From: G963668185 sp963668185
Lineage (GTDB): Bacteria; Chloroflexota; Dehalococcoidia; Lucifugimonadales; G963668185
Direction of reading: 5' to 3'
Length of the DNA: 64,000 nt
Assembly: GCA_963668185.1 (NCBI GenBank)
Contig: OY764162.1
Coordinates: 1,178,001-1,242,000, forward strand
Part shown: positions 1-6,890 of the stretch, piece by piece
Layout of the letters: each line of letters starts with the position of its first letter
How positions within the stretch are numbered: the stretch's first letter is position 1
The notes under the pieces: model-generated
What the model saw: the letters and a program-made list of their open reading frames with translations, nothing else
The model's database searches: none
What the model was told of the DNA's origin: nothing
Position numbers and translations under genes: made by a program

Positions 1-1
1 G

Positions 2-238
2 ACTACCAAGACCGCCAGATCGAGGAAAGCCAGGACAGAGGAAGGCACGCTCATAGATGTGGATTACCTTATCGCATCCGATGGCGAGGTCATGGTCACG
101 CTCGTGATTGGCGATGAGGGGTGGGTCTTCCCAAAGGATGCCGCCCTGCGGTTGGCAGCGGCGCTTCAGCGGCAGGCCGCAGAAGGTGAAGGGCAAAGCA
201 GGTCGCTCTACGGGCAGTCCGGGATGGAGTCCCCCTAA
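2..238 (+). CDS. C-terminal fragment of an unrecognised protein (runs off the left edge)
   Basis: This frame is open from the left edge and reads about 78 codons before a TAA stop. The product has a plausible globular composition, with a stretch like LIDVDYLIASDGEVMVTLVI, followed by an Ala/Gln-rich helix and a Gly/Ser-rich tail. I do not recognise the family. The gene converges on the Gfo/Idh/MocA gene, whose stop codon overlaps its end by four bases, which fits a real gene end. Only the end is visible, so no function is assigned. Confidence 0.4.
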   Translation, partial: TTKTARSRKARTEEGTLIDVDYLIASDGEVMVTLVIGDEGWVFPKDAALRLAAALQRQAAEGEGQSRSLYGQSGMESP

Positions 239-1314
239 CCCCCCCACACCCCCTCCCCCATCGCCGCTGGCCGCTCGCACCCCGACGCGATCCCCACGTG
301 CGCCCCCCGGTCCGACGCCTCGTGCACCGCGTGCATCACGTCCAGCACGTGGTACGCCAGCGCCCCCGACGCCCGCGGCGTCCGCCCCTCGCGCACCGCC
401 CGCGCCATCTCCGCCACGCCCAAGCCCCGGCTGCCCGACGGGAACGCCGCCGGCACGCTGACGGGCGGCCCGTCCCCGGCCTCGATCACGCTCACCGGCC
501 CATCGAACAGATTCGGGTCCGGTACGCGCAGCGTCGCCTCAGACCCGTACACCTCGATCCGAGGCAGCGTCGCTCCCACCACGTCGAAGCTCGTGATGAT
601 CGTCCCGATCGCCCCCGACGCGAAGTCCAGCACCCCCGCCACGTGCGTCGACACCTCCACCTCGATCACCTGCCCCCTCTTTGGTTCACTCGTGATCTCC
701 CGCCGGTCGAACGTCCTCCGGTGCGATCCCGTCACCCGCGCAACCGGCCCCAGCAGCGTCACCAGCGCGCTCAGGTAGTACGGCCCCATGTCGAACATCG
801 GCCCGCCGCCCGCCTTGTAGTAGAACTCCGGGTCAGGGTGCCACGACTCGTGCCCCCGGCTCATCATGAACGCCGTCGCCGCCGCCGGCTCCCCGATCCG
901 ACCCTCGTCGATCAGCTTGCGGCACGTCTGGATTTCCGCGCCCAGCGCCGTGTCCGGCGCGCAGCCCACCGCAAGCCCCCGCGCCTCCGCCGCGTCCAGG
1001 ATCGCCCGTCCCTCCGCCCGCGAGACCGCAAGCGGCTTCTCGCTGTACACGTGCTTGCCCGCCTCCAGCGCCGCCAGGCTGACCTCCGCGTGCGCCGCCG
1101 GATTCGTGAGGTTGACGACGAGCTCGATGTCCGGCTCCGCCAGCAGCCGCTCCGGCGTAAGCGCGGCCGGCACGCCGAACCGCTCCGCCGACGCCCGCGC
1201 CCGCTCCACGTCCAGGTCCGCGCACGCGACAACCTCCACCTCGCCGTACCTCTCGGAAAAACTCTCGAAATAGACGGCGCTGATGTTGCCGCATCCGACT
1301 ATCCCGGCCTTCAT
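235..1314 (-). CDS. Gfo/Idh/MocA family NAD(P)-dependent oxidoreductase
   Basis: A 359-residue predicted cytoplasmic dehydrogenase, probably oxidising or epimerising a sugar or cyclitol. The N terminus is a Rossmann dinucleotide site (MKAGIVGCGNIS). The family signature EKPLAVS follows near residue 95, where the Lys is the usual catalytic or cofactor residue. The C-terminal half has the expected alpha/beta fold, with GGGPMFDMGPYY as the substrate-side motif. The reading frame extends further upstream, but the ATG at 1314 places the Rossmann glycines normally and lies 20 bases after the thuA-like stop, so the two genes form an operon. The substrate cannot be read from sequence. Confidence 0.85.
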   Translation of the reverse strand: MKAGIVGCGNISAVYFESFSERYGEVEVVACADLDVERARASAERFGVPAALTPERLLAEPDIELVVNLTNPAAHAEVSLAALEAGKHVYSEKPLAVSRAEGRAILDAAEARGLAVGCAPDTALGAEIQTCRKLIDEGRIGEPAAATAFMMSRGHESWHPDPEFYYKAGGGPMFDMGPYYLSALVTLLGPVARVTGSHRRTFDRREITSEPKRGQVIEVEVSTHVAGVLDFASGAIGTIITSFDVVGATLPRIEVYGSEATLRVPDPNLFDGPVSVIEAGDGPPVSVPAAFPSGSRGLGVAEMARAVREGRTPRASGALAYHVLDVMHAVHEASDRGAHVGIASGCERPAAMGEGVWGG

Positions 1315-1334
1315 CGGCGCGATGGACGCCGGCG

Positions 1335-2027
1335 TCACCACGCGTCCTCGCCCGCGCTCCGGCCCGCCCACAGCATGCCCCGCTTCGCGATCTCGTTCGC
1401 CTCCGGCACGAGCAGGTCCTCGATCTTGTGCCCTATCGACGAGTAGAACACGCGGCCCTTGCCCCACATGCGCTTCCACACCACCGGCATCACCGTGCCC
1501 CTGATCCACGTGCACTCGTACTCCGCCCGCCCGCTCGCCGGGTGGCCGCCGTCGAACGTCGTCGTCGCCAGCACCACGTTGCCCGGGTCCACGTGCAGGT
1601 AGTACTGCTCCGTGTTCAGCTTGAAGTCGCCAAGTCCCGCCGTCACCGGGTCGCCCGTGTCGAGCACGTTGATCTCATGCTCGATGAAGTTCCCCGGATG
1701 CGCCACCCACTGCCCGCCGACCATGAACTGGTAGTCCGTCGAAACCCGGAACGAGTCCGCCATGCAGCCATGCCAGCCCGCGATCCCCACTCCCGACCAC
1801 ACCGCCCGCAGCAGGTTCCGCTCCTGCTCATCCGTAATCGTCCCCTGCGTCCACACCGGCACGATCAGGTCCAGCCGGGTCAGCATCCCGAAGTCCTCAT
1901 ACGCCGAGAGCGTGTCAGACACCGCCACCTCGTACCCCTGCCCCGCCAGCCACGGCGCGAACAACTCCGCCGCCTCCCTCGGCGAGTGCCCCTCCCAGCC
2001 TCCCCACACCATCAACGCCCTCTTCAT
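1335..2027 (-). CDS. ThuA domain protein (trehalose-utilisation type)
   Basis: A 230-residue protein with the class-I glutamine-amidotransferase-like fold of ThuA. MVWGGWEGHSPREAA opens the domain, GIAGWHGCMADSF sits mid-protein, and HPGNFIEHEINV and VFYSSIGHK follow in the expected order. ThuA proteins are commonly encoded beside Gfo/Idh/MocA dehydrogenases in sugar-oxidation loci, as here, where this gene is first in a two-gene minus-strand operon. I chose the ATG at 2027 over a GTG two codons upstream because GGAG lies five bases before it. The catalytic role of ThuA is poorly defined, so a keto-sugar function is only inferred. Confidence 0.8.
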   Translation of the reverse strand: MKRALMVWGGWEGHSPREAAELFAPWLAGQGYEVAVSDTLSAYEDFGMLTRLDLIVPVWTQGTITDEQERNLLRAVWSGVGIAGWHGCMADSFRVSTDYQFMVGGQWVAHPGNFIEHEINVLDTGDPVTAGLGDFKLNTEQYYLHVDPGNVVLATTTFDGGHPASGRAEYECTWIRGTVMPVVWKRMWGKGRVFYSSIGHKIEDLLVPEANEIAKRGMLWAGRSAGEDAW

Positions 2028-2087
2028 GCTCACTCCCTCGCCTCCTTCGTTACTACCTGTCTAGTGAACGCGCCGCGATTGGCCTTT

Positions 2088-2111
2088 GTAGTGGCGGGTT
2101 TCAAACCCGCC
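2088..2111. repeat. Palindromic interspersed repeat, family C
   Basis: The inverted repeat GGCGGGTTTCAAACCCGCC is preceded by GTAGT. A longer, perfect relative lies at 5180-5208. Both are intergenic. Confidence 0.6.
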
Positions 2112-2170
2112 TTCCCCCGTTCGGCATCGAATACTATCCCCTGAAGACCATCGACGCTATCTCTCCCCCG

Positions 2171-2318
2171 TCATTCCGATCGGAGCGCCCACACACTGTC
2201 ATTCCGATCGGAGCGCCCACACACTGTCATTCCGATCGGAGCGCCCACACACTGTCATTCCGATCGGAGCGCCCACACACTGTCATTCCGATCGGAGCGA
2301 AGCGGAGAGAGGAATCTC
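2171..2318. repeat. 28-base tandem repeat (five units, family I)
   Basis: Units starting at 2171, 2199, 2227, 2255 and 2283 begin TCATTCCGATCGGAGCG, and the first four continue CCCACACACTG. The last diverges into AAGCGGAGAGAGGAATCTC. The terminal CATTCC and GGAATC are inverted, so the array looks like one dispersed element whose left half was amplified. There are no unique spacers, so it is not a CRISPR array. Confidence 0.8.
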
Positions 2319-2368
2319 AAAGTTCCCGCCCACCTAACCCCCCGCCCGTCCGCAGGGCCGCTTCGCAT

Positions 2369-2392
2369 GTAGGGGCGCTTCGCGAAGCGCCC
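2369..2392. repeat. Palindromic interspersed repeat, family B
   Basis: The 20-base perfect palindrome GGGCGCTTCGCGAAGCGCCC is flanked by GTAG. A second copy, inverted relative to it, lies at 42571-42595. It lies just beyond the stop of the MFS gene and could fold in RNA. Confidence 0.7.
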
Positions 2393-2401
2393 GCCCCCCA
2401 A

Positions 2402-3664
2402 TCACCCCCTTATGGGTGCAGGGCGCGCCCTGCTGCCCCCCGACAGCAAAAACGGCGCCCCGCACGCCAGCACGATCGCCGCGTTCGCCGCCAGCCCCCA
2501 CGACAGCCCCGCGACGTCCGCGATCAGCCCCAGCAGCGGCGCGCCCACCACCAGCCCCACGTCCCCGAACGTGCGCATCGTCGCCAGCGCCACCGGCCGC
2601 TGGTCCCCCGTCGCGATGTCCGCCACGTACGCGTTCACCGTCGGCGACTCTATCGCCTGCGCCAGCCCGTACATCACCATCGCAAGCCCGAACACCGCAA
2701 CCACCGGGCTCGCCGCCGACACCAGCAGCGCCCCCGCGAACACCACCACCACCGGAAGCACCATCGCCCGCCTTCCGAGCCGGTCCGACAGCGCCCCCGC
2801 GAACGGCTGGAACACCAGGTTCGCCACGGCTGGCACGGTCAGCATCAGCCCCAGCATCCCCGCGTCCATCCCGAACCGCTCCTCGCCAAGCAGCGGCCAC
2901 AGCGTGAACAGCGTGCCGCCCCGCGTGAAGAACGTGGCCATCGCGATCAGGCAGACCGACACGAACAGCAGGCTCCGAAGCGGCGACCTCGCCCGGCCCT
3001 CCGGCGCCGCTCTCCTGCCCGCGCGCCCGCGCCCCCGGCGCGCCGTCGACTGGCCGATGCCCGACGGTATCCTCGCCAGCGTCCACACTCCCGCCACGCC
3101 CGCCAGCGCCGCCACGAAGTAGAACGGCGCCCGCAGCCCGAAGAAGTGCGCCGTCAGCCCGCCCGCCGCCGGGCCGACCGTGATCCCGACCAGGAAGAAC
3201 GTCTGGTAGATCGTCATCAGCCGGCCCCGGTTCTCCGGCGTGCTCACGTCCGCCACGAACGACACCGCCGCCGTGATGTACAGCGCCGAGCCCGCCCCCG
3301 CCAGGAACCGGAACGCCACCAGCGCCTCGTAGCTCTCCGTCAGCCCCGCCATGAGATTCCCCGCAAGCGACAGCCCCGCCCCCGCGACCAGCACGTTGCG
3401 CGCCCCCGACCAGCTCGTCAGAAACCCCGCCGGTATGTTCGCGAACACCCGCGCCAGCGCGAACGCGCTCACCGCTATGCCCACCATCGCCGCCGTCTTC
3501 CCCAGGCTCTGTATGAGCAGCGGGATCACCGGCACAACCACCCCCTGCCCCATCGTGATGAACATCGTAGAGAACGCCACCAGCAGCACGCGCGGCTCCT
3601 GCCGTATCGGCTCCGCGAAGCCATAGCTCAGAATCCGCCCTATAGGCGCAGGAACAAAGTTCAT
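2402..3664 (-). CDS. MFS transporter (DHA-type drug/metabolite exporter-like)
   Basis: A 420-residue integral membrane protein with about twelve hydrophobic helices in two six-helix halves. The halves are separated by a basic cytoplasmic loop rich in Arg and Gly near residues 210-225. The loop between helices 2 and 3 has FANIPAGFLTSWSGARNVLV, and the equivalent in the second half is FAGALSDRLGRRAMVL, a classic MFS motif A. I chose the ATG at 3664 because codons upstream read through a dispersed repeat and lack membrane character. The substrate is unknown; the family includes drug and sugar exporters. Confidence 0.85.
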   Translation of the reverse strand: MNFVPAPIGRILSYGFAEPIRQEPRVLLVAFSTMFITMGQGVVVPVIPLLIQSLGKTAAMVGIAVSAFALARVFANIPAGFLTSWSGARNVLVAGAGLSLAGNLMAGLTESYEALVAFRFLAGAGSALYITAAVSFVADVSTPENRGRLMTIYQTFFLVGITVGPAAGGLTAHFFGLRAPFYFVAALAGVAGVWTLARIPSGIGQSTARRGRGRAGRRAAPEGRARSPLRSLLFVSVCLIAMATFFTRGGTLFTLWPLLGEERFGMDAGMLGLMLTVPAVANLVFQPFAGALSDRLGRRAMVLPVVVVFAGALLVSAASPVVAVFGLAMVMYGLAQAIESPTVNAYVADIATGDQRPVALATMRTFGDVGLVVGAPLLGLIADVAGLSWGLAANAAIVLACGAPFLLSGGSRARPAPIRG

Positions 3665-3805
3665 AGACGCGCCCCATAATAAAAGACTTCGCCGCGCCCA
3701 TCCGCCCCAACGCCGCCCGTGGTGAACCCATCGAACCATGAGCCAGCGCCGTTGCCATTGTCGTTCCGAGTCCCCCGAGGAACCTACAGCCTCCCGCCCT
3801 CCAAT

Positions 3806-3833
3806 CCGTTCGCCCTGAGCCTGTCGAAGGGCC
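3806..3833. repeat. Interspersed repeat, family F
   Basis: The element contains TTCGCCCTGAGCCTGTCGAA followed by GGGCC, an imperfect inverted repeat (TTCG...CGAA). Further copies lie near 40350 and 42536, and a degenerate one near 33926. It sits between the divergent MFS gene and the 412-residue protein gene. Confidence 0.65.
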
Positions 3834-3902
3834 GCCCCCATCAACCAACCGCCCGTCCGCTCCCCCTCTCGCCACTATCCACTATCCACTCCCCCCACCC
3901 CC

Positions 3903-3931
3903 TTGACACACTGGTACGCGCCCGCTATCCT
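3903..3931 (+). promoter_or_regulatory. Predicted sigma-70 promoter with leaderless start
   Basis: TTGACA at 3903-3908 matches the -35 consensus perfectly. A 17-base spacer separates it from TATCCT at 3926-3931, which matches four of six -10 positions. The ATG at 3939 begins seven bases after the -10 box, where transcription would start, so the message is predicted to be leaderless. This is inferred from spacing alone. Confidence 0.5.
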
Positions 3932-3938
3932 AGAACCT

Positions 3939-5177
3939 ATGGATACCGAAGCGCACACCACATCACCCATACAACGCATCGTCCGCGAAGAAACCGACGA
4001 CGGCAGACTCATCGTCCGTTTCCTAGTCGCCGCCATGCAGGACCAGATCCGCGGCGCCAAGCCCCACCACAGACTCGACGCCGCACGCCAACTCATCAAA
4101 CTCGGCTTCGAAGAAGCCAAAGAGTTCGCCAGCCTGCCCACGCCCTCAGCAATGCGCGCAGAGCCCGCCGAGGCGTCCCAAGCCGACACCCTCGACACCA
4201 CCGGCCTCAACCCCGACCTCGCACGCTTCATACGCGCCGAGACCGACGGAGGACGACAAGCCATACGATTCCTCATAGACGTCATGCTAGGCTTCATGCC
4301 CGGCTTCGGCCCACACCACCGCATAGACGCCGCCAAAGAACTGCTCCGCCGAGGCTTCGACGACGCCCCCGGCCCCCTCCACCACGACACCTACGCCGAC
4401 GCAGAACTAAACCCCCTTCCCCAGTCTGCTGGGGAAGGCCGGGATGGGGTTCCGCCTTCCGACACAGAACTCCAACCCCTTCCCCAGTCTGCTGGGGAAG
4501 GCCGGGATGGGGTTCCCCCTTCCGCAGACACCAACGGCGCCGTCGAAGAGCCCCAGTCCGCTATCGGACCCCTTCCCCAGTCTGCTGGGGAAGGCAGGGA
4601 TGGGGTTCCCCCTTCCCCGGACGCCAACGGCGCCGTCGAAGAGCCCCAGTCCTCCCTCTCACCCCTTCCCCAGTCTGCTGGGGAAGGCCGGGATGGGGCT
4701 CCCGACATCCTCGCCGGCTACGAACCCCCCTACTCCAACACATACGGCCACAGCGAAGACACCGGCTTCGACAATCGAGCCGTCTCCAAAGCGACAGACG
4801 CCCTGCTGGACGCCGTCGGCAAGCGCCCGACGCCCCCGGGCCCCAGCGTCGTTTACCCCTCCAAACGCGGCAGCATCATCATACACAACGGAGAGGAGCA
4901 CTACTTCAGCGAACACGCCCGGCCGGCCGTCGAAAGGTCCATAGCGGCCGGCGAAATCATAGACGCGGTCAGGCGCATCCGCGACTCATGCCGCGGCCCC
5001 ATCCGCATCGCATGTCCCCACGGCGCCGCCTCCTGCGACCTCTGTGCCGAACCCACCGATGACGAACCCGAACCGTCTGACCTCTTCCCCAGTCTGCTGG
5101 GGAAGAATGAGATGGGGTCCTCCGCCGCCGAACATCCCGCCGGCGAACCCGACCCCGGCGACAACATCCCGCCCTGA
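3939..5177 (+). CDS. Unrecognised 412-residue protein carrying in-frame palindromic-element insertions
   Basis: I do not recognise this family. Residues about 10-63 and 91-143 are two copies of one domain. Each has an ETD-x-GR motif, an I/V-RFL helix, a PHHR-(L/I)-DAA motif and a GF-(E/D)-(E/D)-A end. Residues 159-255 are low-complexity and contain four copies of PLPQSAGEGRDG, each encoded by the family A palindrome. A fifth copy in another phase encodes FPSLLGK near residue 383. Residues about 295-375 form a conserved-looking domain (GSIIIHNGEEHYFSEHARPA) ending in Cys-containing CPHGAASCDLC. No signal peptide or membrane helix is visible. The start is set by the promoter at 3903-3931; an in-frame GTG or ATG further upstream would lie inside it. 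The gene stands alone between divergent MFS and downstream amidohydrolase genes. Confidence 0.7.
   Translation: MDTEAHTTSPIQRIVREETDDGRLIVRFLVAAMQDQIRGAKPHHRLDAARQLIKLGFEEAKEFASLPTPSAMRAEPAEASQADTLDTTGLNPDLARFIRAETDGGRQAIRFLIDVMLGFMPGFGPHHRIDAAKELLRRGFDDAPGPLHHDTYADAELNPLPQSAGEGRDGVPPSDTELQPLPQSAGEGRDGVPPSADTNGAVEEPQSAIGPLPQSAGEGRDGVPPSPDANGAVEEPQSSLSPLPQSAGEGRDGAPDILAGYEPPYSNTYGHSEDTGFDNRAVSKATDALLDAVGKRPTPPGPSVVYPSKRGSIIIHNGEEHYFSEHARPAVERSIAAGEIIDAVRRIRDSCRGPIRIACPHGAASCDLCAEPTDDEPEPSDLFPSLLGKNEMGSSAAEHPAGEPDPGDNIPP
4413..4698 (+). repeat. Four in-gene copies of palindromic element family A
   Basis: Copies start at 4413, 4476, 4569 and 4662. Each has the hairpin core TTCCCCAGTCTGCTGGGGAA (eight-base arms, four-base loop) followed by GGCCGGGATGGGG or a one-base variant. 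Spacings are 63, 93 and 93 bases, all multiples of three. The 93-base unit also duplicates host codons for NGAVEEPQS. The same element occurs outside genes at 6782-6817, 36084-36119 and 38593-38629. Confidence 0.9.
5082..5118 (+). repeat. Fifth in-gene copy of family A, in another reading frame
   Basis: The core TTCCCCAGTCTGCTGGGGAA recurs at 5085-5104, followed by a diverged GAATGAGATGGGG tail. Here the element is read one base out of phase from the four copies upstream, giving FPSLLGK instead of LPQSAGE. Both phases lack stop codons. Confidence 0.85.
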
Positions 5178-5179
5178 AC

Positions 5180-5208
5180 GTAGGGGCGGGTTTGAAACCC
5201 GCCCCTAC
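5180..5208. repeat. Palindromic interspersed repeat, family C
   Basis: A perfect inverted repeat with fourteen-base arms around one central base: GTAGGGGCGGGTTT then AAACCCGCCCCTAC. It starts three bases after the stop of the upstream gene. It could form a strong RNA hairpin, but no U tract follows, so a terminator role is unproven. Confidence 0.7.
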
Positions 5209-5298
5209 TACGCGCGGAAACAACGGCGAACGTGGGCGCTTCGCCCCGTCCACCCCATCGCTGTACAATTGCCGCCGACGCTTCACGGAGGCCCGCCC

Positions 5299-6537
5299 AT
5301 GACAGCCATCGCCCTGCGCAACGCCACCCTGATCGACGGCACAGGCGCCGACCCCGCCCCGCGGACCACGGTGCTCGTCGAGGACAACCTCATCTCCCGC
5401 GTCGGCCCTGACGCCGCCCTCGCCATCCCCGCCGGCGCGGAAGTGATCGACCTCGGCGGCATGACGCTCCTGCCGGGCCTGACCGACGCCCACGTCCACT
5501 TCGGCCTCCACGGCGTCAACCGCGGCGCGGGCGCTTCGCCCGAAGACAACCTCACCACTTACGTCCTGGACGTCATCGAAAACATCGAGATAGCCTTGGA
5601 CGAAGGCTTCACCACCGTCCGCGACGCCGCCGGCCTCGATCCCGCCTTCGCGATGGCGGTCGAGCAGGGCCGCATCCGCGGGCCGCGCATCCTCCCGTCC
5701 GGCGGGGCGCTGTCGATCACCGGCGGCCACGGAGACCAGCGCGGCAGGTACGACACCGCGCTCCCGCAGTCGGTGCCCGGCGTCCTGGCCGCGTTTGAGA
5801 TATGCGACGGTGTCGACGCCGTCCGGGCCGCCGCCCGCCGCCAGCTCCGCCTCGGCGCGACCCAGATCAAGATGATGGCCTCCGGCGGCGTCATGTCCCA
5901 GATGGACGAGCTTGAGAGCGTCCAGTTCACCGTCGATGAGATGGCCGCCGCCGTGTACGAGGCCAGGGCCACCGGCAAGTACGTCCTCACCCACTGCCAC
6001 ACCTCGCCGTCCATCAACAACTCGCTGGACGCCGGCGTCCGCTCGATCGAGCACGGCAGCATCCTGGACGAACCGACCGCCGCGCGCATCGCCGAAACGG
6101 GCGCGTTCATGGTCCCCACCCTCGTAACCCTCGAAATGCTGCTCCGCCAGACCGACGAGCTCGCCGTCTCCCACTACAGCCTGATGAAGCTGGGCCAGGT
6201 CAAAGACCGGATGCCGGTCAGCGTCGAACTGGCCGCCCACGCGGGCGTCAACGTCGGCTCCGGGTCGGACCTGCTCGGCCTCCGCCAGACCGCCCGCGGC
6301 GAAGAGATCAGCATCAAGTCGAAGATCATCGGCCCCATGCAGGCCATCGTCAGCGCCACCAGCGTCAACGCCCGCCTCTTCCAGCTCGAAGACCGCATCG
6401 GCGTAGTAAGGGAAGGCATGGAGGCCGATCTAGTCGCCGTCTCAGGCGACCCCCTCACCGACCTCGATCTCTTCACAGACCCCGCCAACATCAGCCTCGT
6501 AGTCAAAGCCGGCAAAGTAGTCAGAGACACCCGCTAA
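5299..6537 (+). CDS. Metal-dependent amidohydrolase (imidazolonepropionase/prolidase-like)
   Basis: A 412-residue cytoplasmic hydrolase of the amidohydrolase superfamily. The metal ligands are present in order: HxH in DAHVHFG near residue 65, the likely carboxylated Lys in ATQIKMMASGG, His in THCHT, His in SIEHGS and Asp in GSGSDL. Flanking beta-sandwich pieces (TLIDGTGADP at the start, EADLVAVSGDPLTD at the end) are typical. GGAGG lies seven bases before the ATG at 5299; codons upstream in frame read through repeats and were rejected. Relatives hydrolyse dipeptides, imidazolones or cyclic amides, so the substrate is open. Confidence 0.85.
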   Translation: MTAIALRNATLIDGTGADPAPRTTVLVEDNLISRVGPDAALAIPAGAEVIDLGGMTLLPGLTDAHVHFGLHGVNRGAGASPEDNLTTYVLDVIENIEIALDEGFTTVRDAAGLDPAFAMAVEQGRIRGPRILPSGGALSITGGHGDQRGRYDTALPQSVPGVLAAFEICDGVDAVRAAARRQLRLGATQIKMMASGGVMSQMDELESVQFTVDEMAAAVYEARATGKYVLTHCHTSPSINNSLDAGVRSIEHGSILDEPTAARIAETGAFMVPTLVTLEMLLRQTDELAVSHYSLMKLGQVKDRMPVSVELAAHAGVNVGSGSDLLGLRQTARGEEISIKSKIIGPMQAIVSATSVNARLFQLEDRIGVVREGMEADLVAVSGDPLTDLDLFTDPANISLVVKAGKVVRDTR

Positions 6538-6806
6538 CCCCCGCAACCACCCATCCTTCCTGCAATCGGAGACCTTTGCATAACCGTCATACCGGCGGAG
6601 GCCGGTATCCAGAGGTGGTCTGGGTGGGGCCTCTGGTCCCTTCCCCAGTCTGCGCTGCGGGGTTCATGACGCTGCACTCTCTGGTCCCTTCCCCAGTCTG
6701 CGCTGCGGGGTTCATGACGCTGCACTCTCTGGTCCCTTCCCCAGTCTGCGCTGCGGGGTTCATGACGCTGCACTCTCTGGTCCCTTCCCCAGTCTGCTGG
6801 GGAAGG
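6538..6806. other. Non-coding repeat region upstream of selD
   Basis: No credible gene lies here. The region holds a family D palindrome and a 48-base tandem repeat built on half of the family A element. A 124-codon open frame running through it on the plus strand simply translates the repeats and ends at the selD UGA. Confidence 0.6.
6585..6620. repeat. Palindromic interspersed repeat, family D
   Basis: CGTCATACCGGC, a short GGAG loop, then GCCGGTATCCAGAGG form an inverted repeat (ATACCGGC/GCCGGTAT). A near-identical copy lies at 9692-9727. Confidence 0.7.
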
Positions 6807-6817
6807 TTAGGATGGGG
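6633..6817. repeat. 48-base tandem repeat ending in a complete family A palindrome
   Basis: Three full units start at 6633, 6681 and 6729. Each combines the left arm of family A (CCTTCCCCAGTCTGC) with GCTGCGGGGTTCATGACGCT and CACTCT. A fourth start at 6777 continues instead into the whole family A element. The right arm appears to have been replaced in the amplified units. Confidence 0.8.
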
Positions 6818-6835
6818 CAAACGCCGTGCTATACT
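6807..6835 (+). promoter_or_regulatory. Possible promoter of selD-argS
   Basis: TATACT at 6830-6835 matches five of six -10 positions. Seventeen bases upstream lies TTAGGA, a weak -35 match. The selD start is 56 bases downstream. The -35 half overlaps the end of the family A element. Confidence 0.35.
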
Positions 6836-6890
6836 CAAACACATCCCGGCCGGCGCGCCGCCGCCCAAACCCGCGCCCCATGGAGAAAAC

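Larger units (their letters stand above)
2028..2401. other. Intergenic region made mostly of short repeats
   Basis: This 374-base gap has no credible coding sequence. It contains, in order, a family C palindrome, five tandem copies of a 28-base unit and a family B palindrome, each listed separately. Very short open frames across it are products of repeat sequence. It is the upstream region of the thuA-like gene and lies beyond the 3' end of the MFS gene. Confidence 0.6.

Noticed and set aside
2171..2318. CRISPR-like regular repeats
   Set aside because: Units are contiguous at 28 bases with no unique spacers, and no cas genes are present.
5044..5298. N-terminal extension of the amidohydrolase
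   Set aside because: The extension overlaps the preceding gene and translates a repeat; GGAGG precedes the ATG at 5299.
6633..6817. CRISPR array or repeat protein in the 6576-6947 frame
   Set aside because: The 48-base units are directly tandem without spacers. The frame merely translates repeats and ends at the selD selenocysteine codon.
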